64,000 bases of DNA from Maricaulis sp034659015 (GCA_034659015.1 JAYEGL010000016.1:120932-184931); one strand, 5' to 3'; positions 8,518-18,119 are shown, counted from the stretch's first letter. Numbers and translations: made by a program. Notes: generated by a model from the letters alone, not told the origin.

Positions 8518-10451
8518 TGTCCGGCGGCGGGGTCTTGTCCGAGCGCCTGGGCAACCAGGCGACGGTCGACAGCCGCGTCGTTGAGACCGTATTCGCGCTG
8601 CAGCGCCTGTTGCATCGAGACCAGGATGTCCTCGCTCATTTCGCCGGCGATTTCTTCACGCAGCGGATCGGTCTCGCTGGCGGGCAGGGCGCTGGTATCG
8701 GCCGGAATGATCTCCTCGACGCTGATCAGCGCATAGCTGCCCGTGCCGGTCTGCACACTGGCCCATTCGCCCGGTGCGAGACCGAAGGCGCGGGTGACGA
8801 CATTGCGGCCGAAATTCGGGGCCGTCGCGCTGCGCGTCGTGGTCGTGCTCTCGGTGCGTCCGCCGGTCGTCAGGGCGACCATGTCCAGCGGCTCGCCGGC
8901 ATTGAGCTGTTCCAGCGCCTCTTCGGTGCGGCCTTGCAGCTGGGTGTCGACCTGGATGTTACGCCAGCGCGCCTCGGCGACCTCGCGGACATCCTCCAGC
9001 GGACGGGGCCGGGCGGGGACGATCTCGTCCACGCGCAGGGTGAAATAATCGGTCTCGTTGTACTGCTGCAGATCGATGGCGAAACCCTGCACCTGTTCGA
9101 AGGCCGTCGGCAGGATGTCCTGGCCGAGCTCGGAGTAGCGCTGCATGTCGATGTCCAGGCTTTCGCCGCGACCGTACTGGTCCATCGGAGCGAACATCTC
9201 GATCGGTGTGCCCGAAGCGGCCGCGGCCTGTTCCAGCGTCGCGCCGCCGGCGCGGGCTTCCTCGAAGGCGGCGATCTGGTCGTAGAGCGCGTCCAGAGCA
9301 TCGGCACGGGCGGCTTCCTCGCGCAGTTCGGGCAATTGCTCCTCGAAGCTCGGCATCTGGTCGTCCTCGGCCATGGTGACCAGGACCGCATTCCAGCCGA
9401 AACGGCCTTCCACGGCGCCGCTGGCATCCTGCTCCATCGCGAAGACGGCCTCGGCGACCCGGGTATCGGGCACTTCGTAGGCCTCGACATCCTCCAGCAC
9501 GACCGGCTCGCCCAGGTCCAGTTCGGCGGCGAGCGCATCGGCGCTCTCGCCGGCGGCCAGGCGCTCGGCGATGGTGCCGGCCGTTGCCTCGTCCGGTGCG
9601 GTCAGCTGCACGAAGGAGCGGCGCGCCGGCGTGCCCAGCTGGCCGGTCTCGACCTGGTAGTCGTAGGTCTCGCGCAGCATCGCCTCGTCGATCTCGACAT
9701 CGCGCACGAAGTCCTGGAGGCGGAAGCGCACCAGGGTGATGGCGCGGAATTCCGGCGCCTCGAAGACCGGCAGGCCGTTATTGTCGGTCATGTCCTGGTT
9801 GTCGGCGATGAAGCTTTCCAGCTGTTCGTCGGTCGGATCCTCGATCGCGTCGGCACTCGACGCGTCCAGCAGGAGGGCAATGATCCGGCGTTGCTCCCGG
9901 CGCACGTCCAGGCGCGTCTGCGCGAGAAATTCCGGCGCGGGAATGCCGCGGGCCAGGGCGAAGGCCAGCTGCTGGCGCCGCAGATCGCCTTCCAGCTCGG
10001 CCTGGAACTGTGACTCGGTCAGACCATTGCTCTGCAGCACGTTGATCATCGTGTCGTAGTCGAAACGGTCGGTGACCGGATTGCGGAAGGCCGGCTGGCG
10101 GGCGGCTTCCTCGACCAGCATGTCGGCGGAGATTTCGAGGCCCAGCTCGTCGGCCTTGGCTTCCAGTGCGGCATAGGTGGTCAGGCGCTGCAGCACCTGT
10201 TCGCCCAGACCGAACTCCAGCGCCTGTTCGCGGGTGATGTCGGGGTTTTCCTGTTGCACCCGCTGCAATTCGCGCTCGAAGGCCTGGGCCAGTTCGCGCA
10301 CGGAAACCTGCTGATTGCCCGCCACGACGACCGCCGTGCCGCTGCCCGTGAAGATGCCGCCCACACCCGTGAAGGCAAAGGCAAGCACGATGAGAAGAAT
10401 GATCACCAGTGCGAAGGGCGATTTGGCGAAGGACCGGAAAAGGGTCAGCAT
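8514..10451 (-). CDS. ppiD: PpiD-like periplasmic peptidylprolyl isomerase / foldase
   Basis: Membrane-anchored folding factor for exported outer-membrane proteins. The 645-residue protein has a single N-terminal transmembrane helix (about 13-28), a SurA-N-like region (about 40-200), and a central parvulin-like segment followed by a long C-terminal region. The ATG at 10451 (MLTLFRSFAKSPF) puts the TM helix near the N-terminus, as in PpiD. The open frame extends further upstream with sequence that does not look like a protein start. First gene of a ppiD-trpE pair, divergent from tpiA. Confidence 0.9.
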   Translation of the reverse strand: MLTLFRSFAKSPFALVIILLIVLAFAFTGVGGIFTGSGTAVVVAGNQQVSVRELAQAFERELQRVQQENPDITREQALEFGLGEQVLQRLTTYAALEAKADELGLEISADMLVEEAARQPAFRNPVTDRFDYDTMINVLQSNGLTESQFQAELEGDLRRQQLAFALARGIPAPEFLAQTRLDVRREQRRIIALLLDASSADAIEDPTDEQLESFIADNQDMTDNNGLPVFEAPEFRAITLVRFRLQDFVRDVEIDEAMLRETYDYQVETGQLGTPARRSFVQLTAPDEATAGTIAERLAAGESADALAAELDLGEPVVLEDVEAYEVPDTRVAEAVFAMEQDASGAVEGRFGWNAVLVTMAEDDQMPSFEEQLPELREEAARADALDALYDQIAAFEEARAGGATLEQAAAASGTPIEMFAPMDQYGRGESLDIDMQRYSELGQDILPTAFEQVQGFAIDLQQYNETDYFTLRVDEIVPARPRPLEDVREVAEARWRNIQVDTQLQGRTEEALEQLNAGEPLDMVALTTGGRTESTTTTRSATAPNFGRNVVTRAFGLAPGEWASVQTGTGSYALISVEEIIPADTSALPASETDPLREEIAGEMSEDILVSMQQALQREYGLNDAAVDRRLVAQALGQDPAAGQ

Positions 10452-10595
10452 GGTCAGCAGGGCCTCTGGTAAATGTCGCGCGGAAGGTAACGGGGCGGAT
10501 TCACCGCCGCAAGCGCCAGTCGCGGTGAGGGCCAGTTGCACGGGGTGCCGCATGCCGTCCGGGCCGGTGTGCGGGGCCGGGTGCAGGCCTGCGTG

Positions 10596-10624
10596 TTGCT
10601 AGCGCGCGCCGGGCCGACTAATCC
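10596..10624 (+). promoter_or_regulatory. Putative sigma70-type promoter of tpiA
   Basis: TTGCTA (10596-10601) and TAATCC (10619-10624) are separated by 17 bases, 43 bases before the preferred tpiA start. This is a visual match only. Confidence 0.35.
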
Positions 10625-10666
10625 TCGACAGGCTCCGGGGGGAGCGAAGACGGCATGGGAGGGGTT

Positions 10667-11401
10667 ATGCCACGCACGAAGCTGGTCGCCGGGAACTGGA
10701 AGATGAACGGGCTCGCGGCGGACCTGGATTTTCTCGACGCGATCGCACCGGCTGCGTCCGCATCATCCGCCGACATCCTGCTCTGCCCGCCGGCGACGCT
10801 TCTGGCGGCGGCCGGCGAACGGGCGCGTCCGCACGGCATTCTCACCGGCGGGCAGGATTGCCATGCTGCGGTGTCCGGCGCGCATACCGGCGATCTGTCC
10901 GCAGCGATGCTGCGCGACGCCGGCGCGAGCCATGTGATCGTCGGGCATTCCGAACGCCGGGCCGATCACGGCGAGAGCGATTGCATGGTGCGCGACAAGG
11001 CGGCCGCGGCCCTGGCGGCCGGCCTGGTCCCGATCGTCTGCGTCGGGGAGACCCGCGAGGAACGCGAGGCCGGGCAGGCCGAGGCGGTAATCGGGCGTCA
11101 GCTCGACGCATCCCTCCCGCCGATGGAAAACAAACAGTGTCTGGTCATAGCTTATGAGCCGGTGTGGGCGATCGGCACCGGGCTGACCGCGCGTGCCGAG
11201 GATGTCGAGGCGATGCACGGCTTTATCCGCAGCCGTCTGCCGCAGCCCGGTGCAACCCGGATTCTCTATGGTGGCTCGGTGAAACCGGACAATGCGGCCA
11301 TTTTGCTGCACCTGCCCGACGTCGATGGCGCGCTGGTCGGCGGCGCATCGCTAAAACCCGATGATTTCTCCCGGATCATCGCCAGCGCCGGTAGCGTCTG
11401 A
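10667..11401 (+). CDS. tpiA: Triosephosphate isomerase
   Basis: Interconverts dihydroxyacetone phosphate and glyceraldehyde 3-phosphate. Catalytic residues are visible: Lys12 in AGNWKMNG, His in VIVGHSERR, Glu in AYEPVWAIGTG, and the phosphate loop YGGSVKPDN. The ATG at 10667 has a GGAGGGG just upstream and gives the usual short N-terminus. An in-frame ATG at 10655 would add four residues and also has a GGGAG at good distance. About 244 residues, normal for the family. Confidence 0.97.
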   Translation: MPRTKLVAGNWKMNGLAADLDFLDAIAPAASASSADILLCPPATLLAAAGERARPHGILTGGQDCHAAVSGAHTGDLSAAMLRDAGASHVIVGHSERRADHGESDCMVRDKAAAALAAGLVPIVCVGETREEREAGQAEAVIGRQLDASLPPMENKQCLVIAYEPVWAIGTGLTARAEDVEAMHGFIRSRLPQPGATRILYGGSVKPDNAAILLHLPDVDGALVGGASLKPDDFSRIIASAGSV

Positions 11402-11492
11402 CAACAATCCCGGTAAGCGGATCGAAACTTCTTTGTGTGAAGCCTTGTCGCTCGAGTGTAAGGCGCAAGCAGTTCCGGGAGTTCCTCCGCCC

Positions 11493-12563
11493 ATGGCCGA
11501 AATCGACTATTCCCGCGCGTCTGTTCTCCTGTTCGACCCGGTACATGTAAACCAGCGGACGACGCGCTATGCGCTGTTCGAGATCGGATTCCGGCAGATC
11601 GAATGCGTGTCGTCCCTGCGGGAATTCAAGGCCACACTGGCCGAAACGGCGCCGACACTGGTGGTCGCCGAATCCAGTGCGACCGATGCGGACATCTTCA
11701 ACCTGGTGCGCGCCGTGCGCCGCGGGGAGGTGGGTGCCAACCCGTTTGCCGTCATGCTGCTGACGACCTGGAGCCGGGATACCGGCCATATCCGCAAGGC
11801 GATCGAATGCGGCGCCGACGATGTGATCGTGCGGCCCTTCTCGACCATGTTCGCGGAAGAGCGCGTGAAGACGCTGATCAAGAACCGCAAGGATTTCATC
11901 GTCACCAGCGATTATATCGGCCCGGACCGTCGCAAGGACGCCGACCGGAGCTCCGATGCGCCGCCGCTGAAAGTGCCCAACTTCCTGCAGGCGACGGTGG
12001 AAAACGATTACGAGGCGCTGAACGACGCCAATAACTGGATCCGCGAGGCCCGCGAGGCGGTCACGGCAGAGCGTCTGCGCCGGCTGGCCATGCGCATCGT
12101 CATTTCCGTCGAGTTGCAGATGTCGAAGAGCAGTCAGAGCGACGGCCCGCCTGTCCGCCTGGACGTCAACGACCTCGCACGCTCCGCCCGCGAGCTGAAG
12201 GCCCAGCTGATCAAGGCCAACCGGCGCGAGGCGTCGGAGGTTGCCGAGGCGCTGATCGACCAGATCCGCGCTCTGGGCGATGGCAGCAATGCCCCGGCCA
12301 GCGCACTGCGCCTGATCAAGGAATTGTCGATGGGCGCCTATGCCGCCTTCGCCAATGGCGAGACGCTGGAACGCTCCAAGGACGAGATCGGCCGCACCGT
12401 CACCAATCTGCGCAAGCGGCTGCAGGCCAAGGCGGATATCGCCCAGCGCCGGGCCGAGCTGGCGGCCGAGGAAGAGGCCAAGGCCGATGCGGACGGTGAA
12501 TCGGGTACCGCAGACGATGCTGGCCAAGACGAAAGCGCTGGTATAAAACGCGCCGCCATGTAG
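11493..12563 (+). CDS. Receiver-domain protein with degenerate phosphorylation site
   Basis: The 356-residue protein has an N-terminal response-regulator receiver fold (about 10-130) and an alpha-helical, Lys/Arg- and later Glu/Ala-rich C-terminus (about 170-356) with no recognisable DNA-binding or enzyme domain. In the receiver the acidic pocket keeps only Asp15 (VLLFDP). The phospho-acceptor position after beta-3 is Glu60 (TLVVAESSAT), and the conserved Lys after beta-5 is Arg114 (VIVRPF). It is followed by the segment YIGPDRRKD. It probably does not take phosphate, or mimics the phosphorylated state. It lies between tpiA and secG. The start at 11493 is chosen from the protein pattern. Confidence 0.8.
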   Translation: MAEIDYSRASVLLFDPVHVNQRTTRYALFEIGFRQIECVSSLREFKATLAETAPTLVVAESSATDADIFNLVRAVRRGEVGANPFAVMLLTTWSRDTGHIRKAIECGADDVIVRPFSTMFAEERVKTLIKNRKDFIVTSDYIGPDRRKDADRSSDAPPLKVPNFLQATVENDYEALNDANNWIREAREAVTAERLRRLAMRIVISVELQMSKSSQSDGPPVRLDVNDLARSARELKAQLIKANRREASEVAEALIDQIRALGDGSNAPASALRLIKELSMGAYAAFANGETLERSKDEIGRTVTNLRKRLQAKADIAQRRAELAAEEEAKADADGESGTADDAGQDESAGIKRAAM

Positions 12564-12647
12564 CCGGGACCGGGTTGGCTTGCAGGTGAACCCGCAATCC
12601 ATTCCAGTCGTCCCGGCCTGGAAGTTTCCGAAGCGACGGCGGTATCC

Positions 12648-12980
12648 ATGACGACAGTCCTCCTGATCATCCAGCTCCTGGTCGCGGCCGGCCTTGTGGC
12701 CGTCATCCTGCTGCAGCGTTCCGAGGGCGGGGCTCTGGGGATTGGCGGCGGTGGCGGCGGTGGCGGCATGATGTCCAGCCGCGGTGCTGCCAACGTGCTC
12801 ACGCGCACCACCATGCTGCTGGGCGCGCTCTTCATCGGGAACTCCATCCTGCTGGCCATTGTCGCCAGCGTCGATGCGGAAGGCCGCAGCGTGTTCGACC
12901 GCACGGTCGAAGAGAACCCCGCCATCGGCACGATCGAAGAGGAAGAAGAGCCGGGCACGCCCGTGCCGACCGACGGCTAG
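12648..12980 (+). CDS. secG: Preprotein translocase subunit SecG
   Basis: Small subunit of the SecYEG channel in the inner membrane. The 110-residue protein has two transmembrane helices (about 3-20 and 52-72) joined by the typical LQRSEGGALG motif and a glycine-rich loop (MMSSRGAANVLTRTT). The acidic, proline-containing tail is common in alphaproteobacteria. The tpiA-secG-pyrG order is conserved in related genomes. Confidence 0.95.
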   Translation: MTTVLLIIQLLVAAGLVAVILLQRSEGGALGIGGGGGGGGMMSSRGAANVLTRTTMLLGALFIGNSILLAIVASVDAEGRSVFDRTVEENPAIGTIEEEEEPGTPVPTDG

Positions 12981-13061
12981 ACGCCGGTCCCGACGCTTTT
13001 CTCATCAATTCTTGCAGTCGCGTCTTCCGGCGCGTCCGAATCTCGGATAATCAGACGGCCC

Positions 13062-14690
13062 ATGCCGCGATATATTTTCATTACCGGCGGCGTGGTCTCC
13101 TCGCTTGGAAAAGGCCTCGCTTCAGCCGCCATCGGAGCGTTGCTGCAAGCGCGCGGATACAAGGTCCGCCTGCGCAAGCTCGACCCCTATCTCAATGTCG
13201 ACCCGGGCACGATGTCGCCCTACCAGCACGGCGAATGCTACGTCACCGACGACGGGGCGGAGACCGATCTGGATCTGGGCCACTACGAGCGCTTTACCGG
13301 CGTTCCGGCAAGCCAGGCCGACAATATCACCACGGGCCGGATCTATTCGCGCATCATCGAGCGCGAGCGCCGCGGCGACTATCTCGGCGCGACGGTGCAG
13401 GTGATCCCGCACGTCACCGACCAGATCAAGCAATTCGTCCTGTCCGACGCCGGCGACGTGGATTTCGTGCTGTGCGAAATCGGCGGCACGGTCGGCGATA
13501 TCGAGGGGCTGCCCTTCTTCGAGGCGATCCGTCAGCTCGGCCAGGAGCTGGGCGAGGGCAATGCGGTCTTCCTGCACGTCACCCTCTTGCCCTTCATCAA
13601 GGTGGCCGGCGAGATGAAGACGAAGCCGACCCAGCACTCGGTCAAGGAGCTGCGCTCGATCGGTATCCAGCCGGACATCCTCCTGTGCCGCTGCGAGATC
13701 CCGATTCCGCCGGGCGACAAGCGCAAGATCGGCCTGTTCTGCAATGTCCGCGAGAGCGCCGTGATCGAGGGGCGCGACGCCGCCTCGCTCTACGACGTGC
13801 CCATGGAATACCATCGCCAGGGCCTGGATACGGAAATCCTGCACTGTTTCGGCATCGACGACGCGCCGGATCCGGACCTGTCGCGCTGGGAGCAGATCTC
13901 CGACACGATCCACAATCCGGACGGCGAAGTGACGATCGGCGTGGTCGGCAAGTATGTCGGCCTGCTGGACGCCTACAAATCCCTCATCGAGGCCCTCAAC
14001 CATGGCGGCATCGCCAATGGCGTGAAGGTCAAGCTGAAATGGCTCGACAGCGAGCAGTTCGAGAAGGACGACCCCTTCGAGCCGCTGGAAGACGTGCACG
14101 GCGTGCTGGTGCCCGGCGGATTCGGCGAGCGCGGCGTGGAAGGCAAGATCGCGGCAGCCAAGTTCGCCCGGGAACGCAAGGTGCCCTTCTTCGGCATCTG
14201 CTACGGCATGCAGATGGCGGTGCTGGAGGCGGCCCGCAATCTGGCCGGCGTGCCCAATGCGGTCTCGTCCGAATTCTCCGAGGATGGCGAACTCGTGGTC
14301 GGCCTGCTGACGGAATGGACCCGCGGCAACGAGGTGGAAACGCGCTCGGCCGAGGGCGATCTGGGCGGCACGATGCGCCTGGGCGCGTATCCGGCGGTGC
14401 TGGTGGAAGGTTCCAAGGTGCGCGAGATCTATGGCGCGGCCCATATCGAGGAGCGCCACCGTCACCGCTATGAAGTCAATGTGGCCTACCGGGACAAGCT
14501 GGAAGCCTGCGGGCTGAAGTTTTCCGGCCTCTCCCCGGACGGTGTGCTGCCCGAGATCGTCGAGATCGAGGACCATCCCTGGTTCGTCGGCGTGCAGTTC
14601 CATCCGGAGCTGAAATCGCGCCCCTTCGAGCCGCACCCGCTGTTCGCCAGCTTCATCGCGGCAGCGCTGCACCAGAGCCGGATGGTGTAG
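13062..14690 (+). CDS. pyrG: CTP synthase
   Basis: Converts UTP to CTP using glutamine and ATP. The 542-residue product has the N-terminal synthetase domain (FITGGVVSSLGKG, LDPYLNVDPGTM, ICEIGGTVGD-like CEIGGTVGDIEG) and a C-terminal class I amidotransferase domain with the nucleophile Cys in FFGICYGMQ and His/Glu in VQFHPEL. Length is normal. The start MPRYIFITGG is conserved. Confidence 0.98.
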   Translation: MPRYIFITGGVVSSLGKGLASAAIGALLQARGYKVRLRKLDPYLNVDPGTMSPYQHGECYVTDDGAETDLDLGHYERFTGVPASQADNITTGRIYSRIIERERRGDYLGATVQVIPHVTDQIKQFVLSDAGDVDFVLCEIGGTVGDIEGLPFFEAIRQLGQELGEGNAVFLHVTLLPFIKVAGEMKTKPTQHSVKELRSIGIQPDILLCRCEIPIPPGDKRKIGLFCNVRESAVIEGRDAASLYDVPMEYHRQGLDTEILHCFGIDDAPDPDLSRWEQISDTIHNPDGEVTIGVVGKYVGLLDAYKSLIEALNHGGIANGVKVKLKWLDSEQFEKDDPFEPLEDVHGVLVPGGFGERGVEGKIAAAKFARERKVPFFGICYGMQMAVLEAARNLAGVPNAVSSEFSEDGELVVGLLTEWTRGNEVETRSAEGDLGGTMRLGAYPAVLVEGSKVREIYGAAHIEERHRHRYEVNVAYRDKLEACGLKFSGLSPDGVLPEIVEIEDHPWFVGVQFHPELKSRPFEPHPLFASFIAAALHQSRMV

Positions 14691-14709
14691 GCCTTTTCGG
14701 TACTGGCGT

Positions 14710-14877
14710 GTCATCCCGGCCGGAAACCCGCGAAGGCGGGTTGCAGGGCCGGGACCTATACACACGAAGTTCTGCCGCAAGCAGGCGCGGTTTCGACGCC
14801 GCAACGTCAGGATCACTGGCGCGTTTATGGGTCCCGGACTTTCGCCCCGCCTGCGCGGGGCATGCATCCGGGATGAC
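14710..14877. repeat. Dispersed palindromic repeat, GTCATCCCGG type, copy 1
   Basis: Intergenic element bounded by GTCATCCCGG (14710-14719) and its exact complement CCGGGATGAC (14868-14877). Inner partly paired blocks include CCCGCGAAGGCGGG and the GGCCGGGACC/GGGTCCCGG pair. Closely related to the element at 21453-21617 and, in outline, to those at 22113-22224 and 40525-40641. It fills most of the 288-base pyrG-GST gap. Confidence 0.8.
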
Positions 14878-14978
14878 ACCGCCATCCTGCGATGGGCAAG
14901 AGCGGATACCCCTTCCGTCATTCTTTCCCGTCAAGGAAAAGGATGACACAACGTCTCCCGGCAAACGCGGAGATCTCC

Positions 14979-15620
14979 ATGGCCGAACTGGTCCTCACGA
15001 CTTACGACTGGGTTCCCGAACTGCCGCGCGGCTATGTGCGCGATCTGCGGATCCGCTGGGCGCTGGAAGAGGCCGGGCTGGCCTACCGCGTGGAGAGCAC
15101 GCCGTTTCATGTGCGCGGCGAGGATCACTACAAGCACCAGCCCTTCGGACAGGTGCCGTGGCTGACCGATGGCGACATGACCGTCTTCGAAAGCGGCGCC
15201 ATCCTGCTGCACCTCGGCGAGCGCAGCGAGGCGCTGATGCCCGCCGACCCGTGCGGCCGGACCGAGACGATCGAATGGCTCATTGCCGGGCTGAATTCCG
15301 TCGAGATGGCCAGCGTGCCCTGGTCGATCTTCAAGTTTGCCGACGACACCGAAGACACGCCCGGACGGCAGGCGCTGGATGCCTTCCTCGCATCGCGGCT
15401 CCAGCGGCTGGAAAAAACCCTCTCCGGGCGGGACTGGCTGGCCGGCGGGCGTTTCACCCTTGCGGATATCGTCATGGCGGACGCGCTGCGTCTGGTCGAC
15501 CGGTTCGGCGAGCTGGCCGGTCATACGGCCAGCCGCGCCTATATCGAGCGGGCCACGGCCCGCCCGGCCTTCATCAAGGCCCATGCCGACCAGATGGACT
15601 ATTTCGCGAAGGCGGACTGA
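14979..15620 (+). CDS. Glutathione S-transferase family protein
   Basis: The 213-residue cytosolic protein has an N-terminal thioredoxin-like GST domain (about 1-85, with QVPWLTDGDMTVFESGAIL, the usual cis-Pro and Glu-Ser glutathione contacts) and an all-helical C-terminal domain (LAGGRFTLADIVMADALR). Substrate cannot be assigned. The ATG at 14979 is preferred because CGGAGA sits 6 bases upstream; in-frame starts further upstream lie in or near the repeat. Confidence 0.88.
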   Translation: MAELVLTTYDWVPELPRGYVRDLRIRWALEEAGLAYRVESTPFHVRGEDHYKHQPFGQVPWLTDGDMTVFESGAILLHLGERSEALMPADPCGRTETIEWLIAGLNSVEMASVPWSIFKFADDTEDTPGRQALDAFLASRLQRLEKTLSGRDWLAGGRFTLADIVMADALRLVDRFGELAGHTASRAYIERATARPAFIKAHADQMDYFAKAD

Positions 15621-15644
15621 GCGGGAGGCTGTATGGCCGTACTC

Positions 15645-15795
15645 CATCCTGCCCCTTGATGGGGCGGGGGGACCGCGCCGCAGGCGTGGTGGATGAGGTG
15701 GCGGCGAGGTCTTCGCGAATTCGCGAATACCGGGATTCACCCCTTCCGGCCCGAGGCTGCGCCTCGGCCCACCTTCCCCATCAAGGGGAAGGATG
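15645..15795. repeat. Dispersed palindromic repeat, CATCCT-CCCCTTGATGGGG type
   Basis: The left end CATCCTGCCCCTTGATGGGG and the right end (15769-15795) form imperfect inverted arms of about 27 bases. Shorter paired blocks lie inside. It occupies the gap between the convergent GST and decarboxylase genes and may also act as a transcription end barrier. Confidence 0.65.
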
Positions 15796-15812
15796 ACGAG
15801 GCGCCGTCAGTG

Positions 15813-17216
15813 TCAGTCCGCCTCCGCCAGCTCCGCGATCACGTCCACGGCCGTCATCACATCCTCGCGGGTGCAGTCGAATTGTCCCACCTGGAAGCGG
15901 ATGACGTATAATCCGGCGTGGCGGGTCTGCGTCAGATAGGTGCGGCCGTCGGCATTGATACGTGCCAGCAGCGCGGCGGTCGCGGTATCGCCGTCCTCGC
16001 CGTCCGGCTCGTGGCGGAAGGTGAAGAGGCTGAAACGGCCTTGCGTAGCGATGCGGAACCCTGGCAGAGCCTTGATCTTCGCTTCGGCTTCCCTGGACCA
16101 GGCAATGTGATTGCGGATGCGTTCGCGCAGGCCTTCCAGCCCGTAGGCGCGGACCAGGAACCACAGCTTCAGCGCCCGGAAACGGCGGCCCAGCGGGATG
16201 GTCCATTCGGAATAATTGACCACTTCGTCGAAGCCCGGCGTCTCCAGATAGTCCGGCCTCAGGGTGAGCGATCGGAGCTGGTCGGCGGGATCCCTGAGGA
16301 ACTGGATCGAGCAGTCGAACTGGGCGCCGAGCCATTTGTGCGGATTGAAGACGAGGGAGTCGGCGCGTTCGACGCCGCTCCAGTACTGCCGTAACTCTTT
16401 GCAAACCATGGCAGATCCCGCCCAGGCCGCATCAATATGGGTATACAGGCCCTCGTTTTCCGCCACGCCGATAATTTCTGCCACGGGGTCGCAGGCGCCG
16501 ATTCCCGTACTGCCAACGCACACGACGATACCCGCCGGCACGTATCCGGCCGCCCGGTCGGCGGCGATCGCATCGCGCAGGGCCTGCGGGTCCATGCCGT
16601 CGTCGGCGCGCGTGGGAATCTTCACCAGATTGTCCTGCCCGATGCCGGCCACCCAGCAGGCCTTTTCGACGGAGGAATGGGCCTGCGCGGACGTGTAGAC
16701 GCGCGGCGCCGCCTCGCCGGCGAGCCCGGAGCGGATGCCGCGCCAGTCCAGCGCCCGTTCGCGCATCGTCATGACCGCGGACAGGGTCGCCGAGGAGGCG
16801 CTGTCCTGGATCACGCCGCGCCAGCCGGCCGGCAGGCCCAGCGCCTGGCGCATCCAGTCGACCATGCGCGTTTCCATTTCGGTCGCCGCCGGCGAGGTCT
16901 GCCAGAGCATACATTGCGCCGCCATCGTGTTGGCGAGCTGTTCGGCCAGCATCGAGGCCGGGGCGGCGTTGGCGGGGAAGTAGGCGAAGAAGCGCGGATG
17001 CTGCCAGTGCGTCATCGAATCCGGCACGATGGCCTCGAAATCGGCGAAGATCGCCTCCATGTCGCAGCCGGTCTCCGGCGGGGCCTCGGGCAATTGCGCG
17101 ATGACGTCGCCCGGCTTCGTCGCGGGTCTGACGGGGCGGTCGCGCAGGCTGGACAGATAGTCCGCCGACCAGTCCGCGATGCGTTTGGACCAGGTCCGGA
17201 ATTGCTCGATGTCCAC
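15813..17216 (-). CDS. PLP-dependent group II (aromatic amino acid type) decarboxylase
   Basis: Cytoplasmic enzyme of the AADC/tyrosine/tryptophan decarboxylase family. It is 467 residues from a GTG at 17216. PLP features are visible: Lys294 in NPHKWLG (Schiff base), His180 in AQAHSS (ring stacking) and Asp262 in HIDAAWAG. The GTG is preferred because GGGAG lies 6 bases upstream and the N-terminus VDIEQFRTWSKRIADW matches the family; an ATG 18 codons upstream is possible. The substrate (Tyr, Trp, Dopa or other) cannot be told from the sequence. Confidence 0.9.
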   Translation of the reverse strand: MDIEQFRTWSKRIADWSADYLSSLRDRPVRPATKPGDVIAQLPEAPPETGCDMEAIFADFEAIVPDSMTHWQHPRFFAYFPANAAPASMLAEQLANTMAAQCMLWQTSPAATEMETRMVDWMRQALGLPAGWRGVIQDSASSATLSAVMTMRERALDWRGIRSGLAGEAAPRVYTSAQAHSSVEKACWVAGIGQDNLVKIPTRADDGMDPQALRDAIAADRAAGYVPAGIVVCVGSTGIGACDPVAEIIGVAENEGLYTHIDAAWAGSAMVCKELRQYWSGVERADSLVFNPHKWLGAQFDCSIQFLRDPADQLRSLTLRPDYLETPGFDEVVNYSEWTIPLGRRFRALKLWFLVRAYGLEGLRERIRNHIAWSREAEAKIKALPGFRIATQGRFSLFTFRHEPDGEDGDTATAALLARINADGRTYLTQTRHAGLYVIRFQVGQFDCTREDVMTAVDVIAELAEAD

Positions 17217-17343
17217 GCCATTGCTCCCGTTCGCCGCGCCTTCGTCCCGCAATATGCACGAGCCGTGCATCCGATCACGCCCGGATGTGCATCTCGGGAG
17301 AAACCGCTATCATCCGATAGGGGGCAAGACGGGAGACAGGACC

Positions 17344-17985
17344 ATGAAGACACTGCTGATGACGACGCTGGCCGGCACCATGCTGGCCACCGCTCCGGCC
17401 CTGGGTCAGGACCGCCAGAATATCGATGTGGACGCTTTCCACGCCATCGAGGCCGGTGGCGGGATGCGTGTCGAGGTCGAGCATGGCGACACGCCGGCGG
17501 TCTGGCTGGACGGCGATGCGGACGATTTCGACGATGTGCGGGTGCGCGTGCGCAACGGCCGGCTGGACATCGGCCGGGATACCGGGCTGTTCAACTTCGG
17601 CAGCGGACCGGACGTCACGGTCCATGTCGTCGCCAGCGGGATCGATTCGCTGGACTTCGGCCAGGGCGTGTCGGCCCGCGTGACGGGGCTGGATGCGGAC
17701 GACCTCGAGGTCGAGATCTCCACCGGCTCGGCGGCGCGGCTGGAAGGCCGGTGCACGCGGCTGGATGTCGATGTCTCCACCGGCGGATCGCTGCAGGCCT
17801 CGGACCTGGTCTGCGAGGATGTCGAGGCCTCGGCCTCGACCGGCGGCGGTGCGACGCTCCACGCCACGCACAGCTTCAGCGGCCGGGCGTCCATGGGCGG
17901 CGATCTCGATGTGTACGGCGCGCCCGAGGCGCACGATCTGCGCATGTCGATGGGCGGCAGTATCCGGATCCGCGATACGGACTGA
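17344..17985 (+). CDS. DUF2807 (GIN-domain) exported beta-helix protein
   Basis: The 213-residue protein has a Sec signal peptide (about 1-21, ending ATAPALG) followed by repeated short beta strands typical of DUF2807 / putative head-GIN adhesin-like domains (VDAFHAIEAGGGMRVEV, VEISTGSAARLEG, VDVSTGGSLQASD). Predicted periplasmic or surface protein of unknown function. GGGAGACAGG before the ATG supports the start. Divergent from the decarboxylase gene across a 127-base gap. Confidence 0.82.
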   Translation: MKTLLMTTLAGTMLATAPALGQDRQNIDVDAFHAIEAGGGMRVEVEHGDTPAVWLDGDADDFDDVRVRVRNGRLDIGRDTGLFNFGSGPDVTVHVVASGIDSLDFGQGVSARVTGLDADDLEVEISTGSAARLEGRCTRLDVDVSTGGSLQASDLVCEDVEASASTGGGATLHATHSFSGRASMGGDLDVYGAPEAHDLRMSMGGSIRIRDTD

Positions 17986-18028
17986 CCGAACCGGCCTGCC
18001 GGCCTGCATGTGAAAGCAGGCAACCCGC

Positions 18029-18057
18029 TTGCACCGTGCCCGATCTACCTGTATACG
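18029..18057 (+). promoter_or_regulatory. Putative sigma70-type promoter of rpmF
   Basis: TTGCAC (18029-18034) and TATACG (18052-18057) have an ideal 17-base spacer and lie 62 bases before the rpmF start. A small hairpin (GCCTGC/GCAGGC, 18002-18021) just upstream may separate it from the DUF2807 gene. Confidence 0.5.
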
Positions 18058-18119
18058 GCGCGGCTCGAACGGATGGCGTGGGCCGTCCGGAGCATGATTC
18101 AAGAATTGCGGAGAGCCCG

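Noticed and set aside
8517..10013. Open frame on the plus strand opposite ppiD
   Set aside because: The minus-strand PpiD translation has a TM helix and family features; the plus frame has no recognisable domain and shadow-like composition.
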